DNA of 64,000 bases. Origin: Thermoanaerobacterales bacterium (GTDB lineage: Bacteria > Bacillota > Thermosediminibacteria > Thermosediminibacterales > Tepidanaerobacteraceae). The stretch spans positions 36,770-100,769 of the forward strand of contig DUMA01000010.1 in the NCBI GenBank assembly GCA_012840135.1, given 5' to 3'. The first letter of the stretch is position 1; each line of letters begins with the position of its first letter. The translations under genes were made by a program, and so were the position numbers. The notes beneath the pieces were generated by a model. The model saw only the letters and a list, made by a program, of their open reading frames with translations, did not search any database and had not been told where the DNA came from. Below are positions 27,371-37,658 of this stretch, piece by piece.

Positions 27371-29137
27371 TCAAGAGGGTATGTTTTTCCAGTATATTTC
27401 TATGTCATCGCCGCTCTTTACCGGACTTGTAAAACCGGCTTCATTTCCGTTTATTTTCATAACAAGCTTACCCGCCATCCCTTCAGGCTTAAAGGATATT
27501 ATATTGAAGATGTCGCTCAATATAAGATTTTTTTCTCTTACAGTTATCGAGGCATTATCCATTATTTCTTCTTCCGGAGCAATTGGCCTGCCATCAATGA
27601 ATATATCCGGATTTATGCTAATATCACGACCATTTATTCTTATATTGATTTTATCTTCATTTTTAATAATATCTGCTACTTTTGCCCTGGCCGGTTCACC
27701 GTCCACCGCTGGTATAAACGAAATGGCGTCTCCATCGGAAATTTCAGCATCCAGCCCTGCTCTCCGGCCGTTTATCATGATTTCAGCCGGTTTTGCCATT
27801 TTGCCTTTTACCACTCTCAGCTCCCCGTTTATTCTAAATGTCAGAGCCATCCCCGGCATACCGAAAATCTGAGCTGGAGTAATTCCTGCATGAAGCAATG
27901 CTTTTAAAACCGTAGGTTTATCCTGGCCAAGAATATTCACTTTTATATCATTCACCTTTACATTAATAAAAGAAAGAGTGGTACCTTCCAGGGCATTGAC
28001 AGCAATACCCACAGGAGTCACCGCAAAAGGTCCCGAAAGTTCTTCTTCTCCTTCTACAAAGGTGATGCCTTCTCTTCTCCTTATTCCTACCCTATCCTTT
28101 GATAAATCCAATTGTGCGGCAATACATTCAGTAAGTCCCGGCATAAGGCTGCCTCCGCCCACACAAATTACTGCTGCCGGAGCTTTTCCGTTAAGTTCCA
28201 GTATTTTTCGAGCGATCTCTGAAGATAATTGATAAACAGATGTTTTTATCGCTTCTAAAATATCCTTTGTTGCAAGCTCATGGTTTTGCCCCAATATATC
28301 CTGAAAACAGACTTTCTCCTTTGTCAAAAGTTCCCTCTTTACTCTCTCGCCTTCATTAAAGTCCAGAAGGTAAACTTCACATATTTTTTCCGTTATCTCG
28401 TCACCGGCCATTGGCACCATTCCATAAGCAAAAATGCTACCATCCCTGGAAATGGCAATGTCGGAAGTTCCAGCACCTATATCCACCAGCGCTATGTTGA
28501 GCTTTCTCATGCCCGGTAAAACCACCACGGCTCCGGCAGCTATTGGTTCCAGCGTGATACTGAGAAGTTCAAGACCGCACCTCTTCAATACTGTCAGCAG
28601 GCTTTCGACCACCGACCTCGGAAGAAATGTAGCTACGATTTTAACCGAAATTGAACGGCCTTTTTGCCCTATAAGATTATTCAGCTCCTCATCTTCAAGG
28701 AACCATTTTATAATGCTATAGCCCACACAATGATAATCCGTAAAAGCCTCGGACGCATTTTTTCCGGACAAGGACTTTATGGCATTGGCCAGAGCGTCGG
28801 CCTGTAGACTGTCTACATCTTCCCTGGTGATTTCCATAAAAGGTGAAGTATTTTTTTGGGCTACAGATTCTACCGTATATAAAGCTCTACCTGCAGCCGC
28901 CACGGCAGCTCTTTCCAGTTTTCTGCCCAGCATGCCTTCCAGGGTCTCCTTTATTTGTCTAACACTGTCTGACACAGCCTCAATATCATGTATCTGGCCA
29001 TCGTACATGGCTCTTCCCTTATGCTCCATAACTTTGTGAGCCAGGATTTTATAACCTTTTTCCTGTTTTCGCACCACAAGACCCACTACCGTCCTGGTAC
29101 CAATATCCAGGGCAAAAACTTCCTGTCCAATATTCAC
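27371..29137 (-). CDS. FtsA-like actin-fold ATPase with extended C-terminal beta-grasp-like repeats
   Basis: MNIGQEVFALDIGTRTVVGLVV...VDIGAGTSDIAISRDGSIFAYGMVPMAGDEITEKI; about 200 aa C-terminal extension. Confidence 0.85.
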   Translation of the reverse strand: MNIGQEVFALDIGTRTVVGLVVRKQEKGYKILAHKVMEHKGRAMYDGQIHDIEAVSDSVRQIKETLEGMLGRKLERAAVAAAGRALYTVESVAQKNTSPFMEITREDVDSLQADALANAIKSLSGKNASEAFTDYHCVGYSIIKWFLEDEELNNLIGQKGRSISVKIVATFLPRSVVESLLTVLKRCGLELLSITLEPIAAGAVVVLPGMRKLNIALVDIGAGTSDIAISRDGSIFAYGMVPMAGDEITEKICEVYLLDFNEGERVKRELLTKEKVCFQDILGQNHELATKDILEAIKTSVYQLSSEIARKILELNGKAPAAVICVGGGSLMPGLTECIAAQLDLSKDRVGIRRREGITFVEGEEELSGPFAVTPVGIAVNALEGTTLSFINVKVNDIKVNILGQDKPTVLKALLHAGITPAQIFGMPGMALTFRINGELRVVKGKMAKPAEIMINGRRAGLDAEISDGDAISFIPAVDGEPARAKVADIIKNEDKINIRINGRDISINPDIFIDGRPIAPEEEIMDNASITVREKNLILSDIFNIISFKPEGMAGKLVMKINGNEAGFTSPVKSGDDIEIYWKNIPS

Positions 29138-29152
29138 AGAAAAATATCCTCC

Positions 29153-29434
29153 TCAAATTTTCGCCAGATGCTTCATCCTTCTTATGGGTATATTTGCCAC
29201 CAGAGCTGGCACCGTAGTTTCTTCATCCTTCTTTATTCTTGTGAGTTTAATATCCATGCCCTCTTCCTCGATTTCCATATAATCCGAAACGATGTTTATT
29301 AACTGGCCCTTAATCATTTCAAGGAATTTAGGCGATACATTAGCCCTGTCATGGACGAGGATCAGCCGCAATCTCTCTTTGGCAATGTCCTTGCTGGTCA
29401 CATCTTCCCTGCCAAAAATTTTTAAAAAGTCCAT
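29153..29434 (-). CDS. minE: Cell division topological specificity factor MinE
   Basis: SKDIAKERLRLILVHDRANVSPKFLEMIKGQLINIVSDYMEIEEEGMDIKL. Confidence 0.95.
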   Translation of the reverse strand: MDFLKIFGREDVTSKDIAKERLRLILVHDRANVSPKFLEMIKGQLINIVSDYMEIEEEGMDIKLTRIKKDEETTVPALVANIPIRRMKHLAKI

Positions 29435-30261
29435 CTGGCTCCCTCCCCTTTCACTCTGCGGGCTTTTAATCCAAAAAACATGCGCAGTTTATCCATGAAA
29501 GTAGGTTCAACTTCTTCTATGGTCATCAATGGTACATCTTCTCCCTCAATACGCCGGGTAATGTTTCTGTATGCCTGTCCTGCTCTTGAATATTCGTCTG
29601 CCACGGCCGGCTCCCCACGGTTGGTGGATATCACGATTTTCTCATCTTCCGGAACTACGCCCAAAAGCTCGATAGCCAGAATGTCAATCATATCATCAAT
29701 ATTCATCATGTCGCCGCGCTTGACCATATCGGGCCTGATTCGGTTAATTATGAGTTTGGGTTCTTCAAAACCTGAAGCTTCCAGAAGACCTACAATTCTA
29801 TCTGCGTCTCTTACGGCAGATACTTCCGGAGTAGTTACAATGATGGCTCTATCGGCACCTGCTATGGCGTTCTTGAAGCCTTGCTCTATACCGGCCGGAC
29901 AGTCTATAAGTACATAGTCGAACTCCTTGCGCAGGTCTTCACACAGTTTTTTCATTTGGTCCGGGGTCACCGCTGTTTTATCCTTTGTCTGAGCTGCAGG
30001 TAAGAGATATAGATTTTCAAAGCGCTTGTCCTTTATAAGGGCCTGTTTTAACCTGCACATCCCATGAGTTACATCCACCAGGTCATAAACGATCCTGTTT
30101 TCCAACCCCATTACAACATCAAGATTTCTCAATCCGATATCAGCATCTACCATTACAACCTTTCTATGTTTGTAAAGAGCAAGGCCTGTTCCGATGTTCG
30201 CCGTGGTCGTAGTCTTCCCTACCCCTCCTTTTCCCGAAGTAATAACCAGTACCTGACTCAT
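29422..30261 (-). CDS. minD: Septum site-determining protein MinD
   Basis: Deviant Walker A GKGGVGKTTTTANIGTGLAL; NLDVVMGLENRIVYDLVDV. Confidence 0.97.
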   Translation of the reverse strand: MSQVLVITSGKGGVGKTTTTANIGTGLALYKHRKVVMVDADIGLRNLDVVMGLENRIVYDLVDVTHGMCRLKQALIKDKRFENLYLLPAAQTKDKTAVTPDQMKKLCEDLRKEFDYVLIDCPAGIEQGFKNAIAGADRAIIVTTPEVSAVRDADRIVGLLEASGFEEPKLIINRIRPDMVKRGDMMNIDDMIDILAIELLGVVPEDEKIVISTNRGEPAVADEYSRAGQAYRNITRRIEGEDVPLMTIEEVEPTFMDKLRMFFGLKARRVKGEGARWTF

Positions 30262-30905
30262 TTGATCCCCTCCCGTTTTCTTTTTATACTTTCAAAATTT
30301 AACTGATAATAAGGTTCTATTATAATGGCTTTATCCTTCAAGCGTGCTATTTCAGGGAACTGCGGCACCTCCTGCTTATCCTCCGGAGGCCTGGAAATGA
30401 TACCGGCAATTCTCAATTGGGTGGGCTGAAGCCGGAAAGCAGCTACAATTGCAGACATATCGCCGTGGGCTCCTGCGTGTGCCATGCCCCTCAATACGCC
30501 CATTACCAAAATATCCCCTGTAGCTACAATCTCACTTCCCGGATTAACATCTCCCAGAATCACAACGGTCCCCTTGTAAGATATCTTTTGGCCGGACCTT
30601 ACGGTCTTCTTCAAAAGCAAGATCCGATTGCGGCACTGTCCCGGAAAAATGATGGTCCTGGGAGATGCCTGCCTTTGCAGGCTCATATTAAACTCCTTTA
30701 AAATCTGCTCTAGATTCAAGTAATCTTCATGACTTAAAGAACCGTTTTTTACTTTAACGCGAGCCATGCCCCCGTCAAAAAAACCATTGCCGTTTTGCAG
30801 TTTTTCGTAAATGGCATTTTTGATGATTTCAAAATCGGTATTCCCATCCATTATTATCATAATACCATCACGGGTGCCTTTTATAATCACAGGTTCTACG
30901 GCCAT
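30258..30905 (-). CDS. minC: Septum site-determining protein MinC
   Basis: SGQKISYKGTVVILGDVNPGSEIVATGDILVMGVLRGMAHAG; likely start MAVEPV (30905) rather than 30929. Confidence 0.95.
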   Translation of the reverse strand: MAVEPVIIKGTRDGIMIIMDGNTDFEIIKNAIYEKLQNGNGFFDGGMARVKVKNGSLSHEDYLNLEQILKEFNMSLQRQASPRTIIFPGQCRNRILLLKKTVRSGQKISYKGTVVILGDVNPGSEIVATGDILVMGVLRGMAHAGAHGDMSAIVAAFRLQPTQLRIAGIISRPPEDKQEVPQFPEIARLKDKAIIIEPYYQLNFESIKRKREGIK

Positions 30906-30974
30906 AACAATTCCCTCCAACGCTTGCATACATATTTATTCTTCATAAAACAGGTAATTCCTTCTTTTTAATTG

Positions 30975-31008
30975 AAAAAAACCAGAATCTGTAAAGATTC
31001 TGGTTCTA
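30975..31008 (-). terminator. Rho-independent terminator between mrdA and minC
   Basis: Minus strand AACCAGAATCTTTACAGATTCTGGTTTTTTT. Confidence 0.85.
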
Positions 31009-33102
31009 CGGTTGAACCAGGTAATCCCCCTGGTGAGTATTTTCATTTAGATGAAAATACTCCTCAAGTATTGCTTTTGCCACAGGTCCTCCCGTGCTTC
31101 CACCGGAACCTGCCTGTTCTATGAATACGACTATAGCTATTTCCGGATCATCAAAAGGAGCAAAGGTTACAAACCAGCCATGGGCAGCCTTCGTCACGTC
31201 CCACTGAGCTGTACCTGTCTTTCCGGCCAGGGGAATGGGAAAGTTGGCAAAGACCGAATAAGCGGTACCCCCTGGCGATACAACTTCTTTCATGCCCTTT
31301 TTTATTATGTCAAAAGTCTTTTCAGAAACATTAACCCGTCCCCCTATCTCGGGTTTCTTCTCCAGAACAACTTTACCGCTGGCATCCACAATGGATTTTA
31401 TTATATGCGGCTTCATCCAGTAACCGTTATTGGCAATGGCTGCTATATAATCGGCAATTTGCAGCGGTGTGTAGCTATGAAAGCCCTGACCGATAGCCGC
31501 ATCAAGGGTTTCGGCAGGGTACCATATTTTGTCTTCAGCCCTCTTGAAAACACTGGCTTTGTAATCCCTGCCGGCCACAGTTCCTGCTTTTTCTCCCGGC
31601 ATATCAATACCCGTGTGTTTTCCTAAACCATACATCCTGGCATAGTTTTCTATATTATCTATCCCTAGGCGCCTTCCCATTTCATAAAAAAATATATTGC
31701 AAGACTGTGCAAGAGCTTTAACAATATTTACACTGCCATGACCTCCGGGTTTCCAGTCTTTTTTTGGAGCTATGGTCCAGTAAACTCCCGGGTCAAAAAT
31801 GTATTCATTTTCTGTTGTAACTTTTTTCTCCAGCGCTGCCGTCGCTGTAACCATCTTAAATACGGAACCTGGCGGGTACGTTCCGGCTATGGCAGTATTA
31901 ACCATGGGCCTTAGCGGGTTGTTGACAAGGCTCTGCCACTCTTTCTGAGTAATCCCCCTGGCAAACATATTGGGATCAAAATCTGGCACACTGACCATTG
32001 CCAGAACTTCGCCGGTTTTAACATTTAAAACCACCACGGCACCTTTTTTCGCATTTGGATAGGGATTGTGTTTATCTGTTTGCAGTTTCAATAACTGCTC
32101 CCGCAGGGCATTTTCCGCCACCTGCTGCAACCTGGCATCAATGGTAAGAGTAACCGTATCCCCCGGAACAGGCGGCTCCTGGCCCAATACTTTTATGGGT
32201 TTGCCGGTCGAGGTGACTTCCACCTGCTGGCCGCCGTCCTTTCCTTTCAAATAAGGTTCCAGTTCCTTTTCAAGGCCCATCTTGCCCACCAGGTCTCCCG
32301 GCCGGTAGCCTTTGTCCTTAAGGGCTTGAAGCTCCTCCTGATTGATCTCGCCCACATATCCATAAATAAGGGAGCCTATATTTCCGTACAGGTAATTCCG
32401 AATGGGTTCCACTTCTATTACAACTCCGGGAAGCCGGCTTTCTTCAATCCTGGCAATGGTTTGAAAATCCACATCGGTTTTCAAACGCACTGGCATGTAT
32501 TTTTTATATCCCTGATCCCTTATCTTGTTCCTGAAAGTGTCAAAGCGGTATGTGACAAGCACTTGGGTTCCAGGCTTCAAATTAAGGCTTATTCTGCCCG
32601 TAGAAAAATCTATCTTTTGCGGCACAACTTGTTTGCCCGAAGCCTCTTCCACTATCTTTACATCATTCAGATCCAGCCTTCCATCTCCGCTTAAATCCAC
32701 AACCGGTATCTGGTTTAATAAAAATTCCCCTTTATCATCAAGAACATATTTTTCATTCGACACATCGGTGAAATGCGGAATCTTCAATATCTGGCTTAAT
32801 GTTTTAAAAACAGCGTCCTGCTCGTCCGTTGTGGAATTGACATTCATATACGATACCGTAAAACTGGGGCGATTGTTGACAAGTTCCCTTCCGTACCTGT
32901 CCTTAAATATACCTCGGGGAGCCGTCACCGGTATTAGCCTTATGCGGTTTTCCTGGGCCAGCTTTTCATACTCGTCACCCTTAACAATCTGAAGCATAGA
33001 AAGGCCGGTGGTCAAAAAAATAAACACACATATAACTACACTTATAAAAATATACAAACGTCTTTCTAACTTTTTTACGTCCACGGCAATCCCCTCGAGC
33101 AC
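31006..33102 (-). CDS. mrdA: Penicillin-binding protein 2 (transpeptidase)
   Basis: TYPPGSVFKMVTATAAL (SxxK), KTGTAQ, dimerisation-domain motifs; contains an inserted EF-hand-like loop. Confidence 0.95.
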   Translation of the reverse strand: MLEGIAVDVKKLERRLYIFISVVICVFIFLTTGLSMLQIVKGDEYEKLAQENRIRLIPVTAPRGIFKDRYGRELVNNRPSFTVSYMNVNSTTDEQDAVFKTLSQILKIPHFTDVSNEKYVLDDKGEFLLNQIPVVDLSGDGRLDLNDVKIVEEASGKQVVPQKIDFSTGRISLNLKPGTQVLVTYRFDTFRNKIRDQGYKKYMPVRLKTDVDFQTIARIEESRLPGVVIEVEPIRNYLYGNIGSLIYGYVGEINQEELQALKDKGYRPGDLVGKMGLEKELEPYLKGKDGGQQVEVTSTGKPIKVLGQEPPVPGDTVTLTIDARLQQVAENALREQLLKLQTDKHNPYPNAKKGAVVVLNVKTGEVLAMVSVPDFDPNMFARGITQKEWQSLVNNPLRPMVNTAIAGTYPPGSVFKMVTATAALEKKVTTENEYIFDPGVYWTIAPKKDWKPGGHGSVNIVKALAQSCNIFFYEMGRRLGIDNIENYARMYGLGKHTGIDMPGEKAGTVAGRDYKASVFKRAEDKIWYPAETLDAAIGQGFHSYTPLQIADYIAAIANNGYWMKPHIIKSIVDASGKVVLEKKPEIGGRVNVSEKTFDIIKKGMKEVVSPGGTAYSVFANFPIPLAGKTGTAQWDVTKAAHGWFVTFAPFDDPEIAIVVFIEQAGSGGSTGGPVAKAILEEYFHLNENTHQGDYLVQP

Positions 33103-33605
33103 TAATATTTCACATTGAAATAGTAATCAAAAAACCTTTCTATCTTTACTACTGCGTAATAAACAAAGGGCGAAATTATCATATTAAAAAGAGCCGACGG
33201 CAGAACAATCGGCATGAAAAAATACCATGGATTTGCAATCTCGTTGAAAATCAAACTCATAAAAATGAATATTATATTGTATACAATGCTCCCCAGAAAA
33301 GTAAGACCCATTGTTATTATAGCCGGCCCTTTAAATATGTCTCTGGCAGCATATCCCTGGATATAGCCGGTCAGAAATTTTATCAGAGCATTAAAGCCCA
33401 AAAAGCTGCCATAGATTATATCTTCAAAAATACCGTTGAGAAATCCCATAAACGCCCCCATATTTTCACCTTTAGCCAGCGAGCAGCATAAAGCGAAAAC
33501 AAGGGGCAAATCCGGTTTTATTCCTCCGATTTTAAAAAGTTCCATGACAGTTGACTGGAAAACCAGGAGCACAACCATAATAAAAAAATACGCCAACATC
33601 CTCAA
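33102..33605 (-). CDS. mreD: Rod shape-determining protein MreD
   Basis: 167 aa multi-TM between mreC and mrdA; IKPDLPLVFALCCSLAKGENMGAFMGFLNGIFEDI. Confidence 0.9.
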   Translation of the reverse strand: MRMLAYFFIMVVLLVFQSTVMELFKIGGIKPDLPLVFALCCSLAKGENMGAFMGFLNGIFEDIIYGSFLGFNALIKFLTGYIQGYAARDIFKGPAIITMGLTFLGSIVYNIIFIFMSLIFNEIANPWYFFMPIVLPSALFNMIISPFVYYAVVKIERFFDYYFNVKY

Positions 33606-34465
33606 GGATTGCTACCCCCCTGGTTGCCATTCTGGCTTTTAATTACGAATACCTGCTCGAGTTTTTGAAGGTCTACCTCCGGTTTTACTATTGCATACTG
33701 CATCAGGTCGTACGGTTCCTTCTTCGCTTCCACCACTTCTCCTATTACGATGCCTTTGGGTACAATACCTCCCAGGCCTGATGATATAACGATGTCGCCC
33801 TTGACTATATTTGCTTCCTGCGGTAAGAAAACCATTTTTACATAACCCCTGGGAGCAGGATCTATGGTTCCTTTCAGTATCCCGTTATCCCTCGTGCGTT
33901 CTATCATGGCACTGACAGAACTCCGGTCATCGGTTATCAGAAGAACTTTCGCATAATTTTTACCTACACTGATTGTATACCCCACCAGCCCCTGATCTGT
34001 GATTACTGCCATATCTTTCTTTATACCGTTGTTTTCTCCCTTGTCAATTAAAATTACGTTGAACCAGTTTCCCGGATCCCTGCCTATAACCTCAGCTGCT
34101 TCCAGTTCATATTGAAAATTGCGTTGTTTTAAGCCCAGCATACTTCTGAGATTTATGTTTTCCCTCTGATACTCCAAAAATCGCTGTTTGTATTGTTCAA
34201 GTTCTCTGACCTGCTTTAGCAGCTCTTCATTCTGCTTTTTCAGTGCAAATATTTCAGGAATAGTGCCAAGGCCTTCCTTTATGGTCAAACTGGCAGTGGA
34301 CAAAACTTTCTGGACAGGGCTGATGGCAGTTATAACTGGAAGACTGAACCTGTTAAAAAGATCGTTGTTTTTTGCTGTAAAACTCATAGCAAAAGCGAGC
34401 ACCGACATTACGACTAGCAGAAGCCACCATCTTTTATTCCTAAACAGACGCAACAAAAAAATCAC
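33602..34465 (-). CDS. mreC: Rod shape-determining protein MreC
   Basis: LRSMLGLKQRNFQYELEAAEVIGRDPGNWFNVILIDKGENNGIKKDMAVITDQGLVG. Confidence 0.95.
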   Translation of the reverse strand: MIFLLRLFRNKRWWLLLVVMSVLAFAMSFTAKNNDLFNRFSLPVITAISPVQKVLSTASLTIKEGLGTIPEIFALKKQNEELLKQVRELEQYKQRFLEYQRENINLRSMLGLKQRNFQYELEAAEVIGRDPGNWFNVILIDKGENNGIKKDMAVITDQGLVGYTISVGKNYAKVLLITDDRSSVSAMIERTRDNGILKGTIDPAPRGYVKMVFLPQEANIVKGDIVISSGLGGIVPKGIVIGEVVEAKKEPYDLMQYAIVKPEVDLQKLEQVFVIKSQNGNQGGSNP

Positions 34466-34474
34466 GTCCTTTAT

Positions 34475-35491
34475 TTAACCTACTTTCCTGGGAGAAATCA
34501 GCGCCCGTCTCCATGTATCAAGGCCTTCAAGCACTTTCCCCGTTCCCATGGCAACACAATCCAGAGGATTTTCCGCAATGTGCACTGGCATTCCCGTTTC
34601 CTGATTCACCCGCTTATCCAGACCTGACAAAAGGGAACCTCCTCCGGTCATGACTATTCCTCGGTCCATGATATCTGCCGCCAGTTCCGGGGGGGTCTTT
34701 TCCAGTGTGACTTTTATAGCGTCTATTATGTTGTTGACAGGTTCGGCCAGGGCCATCCTTACTTCATCGGAAGTGACCTTAATCGTTTTTGGAAGGCCCG
34801 TTACAAGATCCCTGCCTCTGACTTCTATGGATTCTTCTTTTGACCTGTCTGCAGCAGAACCAATGGATATTTTAATGTCTTCTGCCGTACGTTCACCAAT
34901 CATGAGATTATATTCTTTTTTAATATAATATACAATAGATTCATCCATTTCATCTCCGCCAATGCGGATAGATTTGCTCGTGACTATGCCTCCAAGGGAA
35001 ATAATAGCCACTTCGGTGGTGCCGCCCCCGATGTCCACCACCATGTTTCCAGTGGGCTCATTGACCTCAAGCCCCGCGCCAATGGCTGCAGCCATGGGTT
35101 CTTCTATTAGATAGGCCTCCCGGGCTCCCGCTTGAAGTGTGGCGTCAATCACAGCCCGCTTTTCCACCTCGGTAACTCCGGAAGGCACCCCAACTACGAC
35201 CCTTGGCTTTATGAATGTCCTGCTTCGAAGGGCTTTTGAAATAAAATATTTTAACATGCTTTGAGTCACGTCAAAGTCAGCGATAACTCCGTCTTTCATG
35301 GGACGAATGGCGATGATATTGCCCGGCGTGCGGCCTATCATCTGTTTTGCCTCATCCCCTACAGCCAGAATGGCGCCGGTATCCCTCTGGATGGCTACCA
35401 CCGAAGGTTCTCTTAAAACTATGCCTTTTCCCCTTACATGAACCAGTGTATTTGCTGTACCCAAGTCAATGCCCAGATCTTTTGAAAGCAT
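34475..35491 (-). CDS. mreB: Rod shape-determining protein MreB
   Basis: [53 protein letters not shown] track start 35509; MLSKDLG start at 35491 also plausible. Confidence 0.96.
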   Translation of the reverse strand: MLSKDLGIDLGTANTLVHVRGKGIVLREPSVVAIQRDTGAILAVGDEAKQMIGRTPGNIIAIRPMKDGVIADFDVTQSMLKYFISKALRSRTFIKPRVVVGVPSGVTEVEKRAVIDATLQAGAREAYLIEEPMAAAIGAGLEVNEPTGNMVVDIGGGTTEVAIISLGGIVTSKSIRIGGDEMDESIVYYIKKEYNLMIGERTAEDIKISIGSAADRSKEESIEVRGRDLVTGLPKTIKVTSDEVRMALAEPVNNIIDAIKVTLEKTPPELAADIMDRGIVMTGGGSLLSGLDKRVNQETGMPVHIAENPLDCVAMGTGKVLEGLDTWRRALISPRKVG

Positions 35492-35547
35492 GTTGAAAAA
35501 CGAAACCATGAAAAATTTTTCTCCTTTCTAGTCGCCTCGTGTTTTTA

Positions 35548-36243
35548 TTATATTATTCCTTTTTCCTTAAAACTTATATAAACGCCATTACCTATTATTA
35601 CATGGTCGACCACTTCTATGCCCAGTATCTTTCCAGCTTCTATCAATCTTCGGGTGATTTCTATATCTTCACGGCTCGGCGTAGGATCTCCGCTGGGATG
35701 GTTGTGGACCAGCACCATTGAAGCGCTGCTTCTTTTAATTGCCGGTTTAAAAACTTCCCTGGGGTGCACTATGGAAGAATTAAGACTTCCCACTGATATG
35801 TCCTCTACGGAAATGACATGATTTTTTATATTCAACAATATTACCTTAAAATGTTCCTTTTCTAAAAACCTCATTTCTTCCATAAGTAAATTTTTTACAT
35901 CGACCGGTGTATTTATAACCGTCGGATTCTGCCTGGCATACGAAGATATCCTGCGTCCAAGTTCAACCGCGGCCTTTATTTGCACGGATTTTGCAAGACC
36001 TATGCCTTTGATTCTGGAAAGTTCCTCCAGACTGCTGTCGGCAACAAAGGCCAGGCCGGATTTTGCACCATCGCCTTTTAAAACCCTTTGAGCCAGAACA
36101 AGAGCTGACTCGGAACGGGTGCCCGTCCTGATAAGCAGAGCCAGAAGCTCCGTATCGCTCAACACCTTTGCTCCGTAACGTTCCATGCGCTCCCTGGGGC
36201 GTTCTTCTTTTGGTAAATCTTTTATGGTAAAACTTTCTGTCAA
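35548..36243 (-). CDS. radC: RadC/JAB domain DNA repair-like protein
   Basis: LVHNHPSGDPTPSREDIEITRRL (JAMM) and N-terminal HhH. Confidence 0.95.
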   Translation of the reverse strand: MTESFTIKDLPKEERPRERMERYGAKVLSDTELLALLIRTGTRSESALVLAQRVLKGDGAKSGLAFVADSSLEELSRIKGIGLAKSVQIKAAVELGRRISSYARQNPTVINTPVDVKNLLMEEMRFLEKEHFKVILLNIKNHVISVEDISVGSLNSSIVHPREVFKPAIKRSSASMVLVHNHPSGDPTPSREDIEITRRLIEAGKILGIEVVDHVIIGNGVYISFKEKGII

Positions 36244-36260
36244 AAGATTTCCCCCCGGTA

Positions 36261-36845
36261 TTAAAGTATTTCTATGCCAAATTTCGAAAACAAAGCATTT
36301 AATTTAAACAAAGGTAATCCTACTATATTATAATAACATCCCTCAATTTTCTCAACAAACAGTGAACCCCTACCCTGGATTCCGTAAGCGCCAGCTTTAT
36401 CAAAGGGTTCTCCAGTTCTGATATAGTTTTTTATTTCTCTTTCGGAGAGATTTTTAAATTTAACTTTGCTTACCTCATAATCCTTAATTCTTCTTCTCGT
36501 TTCGGCGTCAACAAGAGCAATGCCTGTATAAACAAAATGCCATCTTCCGCTCAGCAGAGAAAGCATCTCCATGGCCTGCTCAGCATCTTGAGGTTTCCCA
36601 AGAATCTTGTCATTTATAACTACTATTGTATCGGCACCAATTACAATGCCCTCATTGTATCGCAATGCTACTTTCATCGCTTTTTTTTCTGCTAAAGCAA
36701 CTGCAACGGCATCAGGCGGCATGTTTATATCTGCATTTTCTTCGCTGTCGCTGGGGTCCACAGTAAAACAGATGCCAAGCTGAGATAAAAGAGCCTTTCG
36801 CCTTGGAGAAGCCGATGCAAGAATCATTTTTTTTTGCATATTCAT
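36261..36845 (-). CDS. maf: Maf family nucleotide pyrophosphatase
   Basis: MILASASPRRKALLSQLG; VIGADTIVVINDKILGKPQD. Confidence 0.95.
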   Translation of the reverse strand: MNMQKKMILASASPRRKALLSQLGICFTVDPSDSEENADINMPPDAVAVALAEKKAMKVALRYNEGIVIGADTIVVINDKILGKPQDAEQAMEMLSLLSGRWHFVYTGIALVDAETRRRIKDYEVSKVKFKNLSEREIKNYIRTGEPFDKAGAYGIQGRGSLFVEKIEGCYYNIVGLPLFKLNALFSKFGIEIL

Positions 36846-36850
36846 CGCCT

Positions 36851-37099
36851 CTACATGCGCTGGTACAAAATTATACCTAAAATCAAGCCTAAAACTGCTG
36901 CAAGATTGAGGTTAATGCTAAAACCAAAGGTAAACGTCGCAAAACCCATATCCAGTTTTGTGGCGGAAAGGCCTATGTTTTTACCGTAGGCAAGAATGGG
37001 CAAATATTTCCCTAAAGCCTGACCAAAAACTCCTCCCGTCACCAGACCCACCAGTAATATTATAACCAGTAAGGCGGTGCTACGATAGTTTCGTTTCAT
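36851..37099 (-). CDS. DUF4321-like membrane protein
   Basis: 82 aa two-TM protein adjacent to maf. Confidence 0.7.
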   Translation of the reverse strand: MKRNYRSTALLVIILLVGLVTGGVFGQALGKYLPILAYGKNIGLSATKLDMGFATFTFGFSINLNLAAVLGLILGIILYQRM

Positions 37100-37634
37100 T
37101 TTCCATCCTCTCCTCTTCCGGCAAGTTAAATCTCTTTAGTGTGACAAAAAGGTTTTGGCTGATAAAAGTTGCCGCCAGGCCAGTAAAAAAACCTGTAAAA
37201 AGGCCGATTACCATTAAAAAAGGCAGGTAGATGTACAGCCCAAAAGTGGAAAGAATAATGCTTGCCACGGTCACCTGGGTAATATTATGTGTAACTCCGC
37301 CAATGATGCTTATCCCCACCAGACTAAAAATTTTTCTAAAATATTTATAGACCACTGCCATCATCAGCGTACTCAATACAGCGCCTGAAAGGCTGTACAG
37401 AAGGCTAGATACGGAACCTGTCAGAAGGGCTCCTACAATGCATCGGAGAATATTCACTGCCAGCCCTTCTTTTATGCCATACAAAATTATAGCTAGAAGT
37501 GAGATGATGTTGGCAAGGCCGAGCTTTGCACCGGGCACCGGAAAGGGCACGGGTATCATATTCTCTATGATGTGAAGTACCAGGCCGAAAGTTACGAGGA
37601 GGGAGAGATATATTATCTTCTGGTGTTTAACCAA
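37080..37634 (-). CDS. Gx transporter family / heptaprenyl diphosphate synthase component I-like
   Basis: VLHIIENMIPVPFPVPGAKLGLANIISLLAIILYGIKEGLAVNILRCIVGALLTGS. Confidence 0.85.
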   Translation of the reverse strand: MVKHQKIIYLSLLVTFGLVLHIIENMIPVPFPVPGAKLGLANIISLLAIILYGIKEGLAVNILRCIVGALLTGSVSSLLYSLSGAVLSTLMMAVVYKYFRKIFSLVGISIIGGVTHNITQVTVASIILSTFGLYIYLPFLMVIGLFTGFFTGLAATFISQNLFVTLKRFNLPEEERMENETKLS

Positions 37635-37658
37635 ATTAATTCATCCTTTATGTGTACT

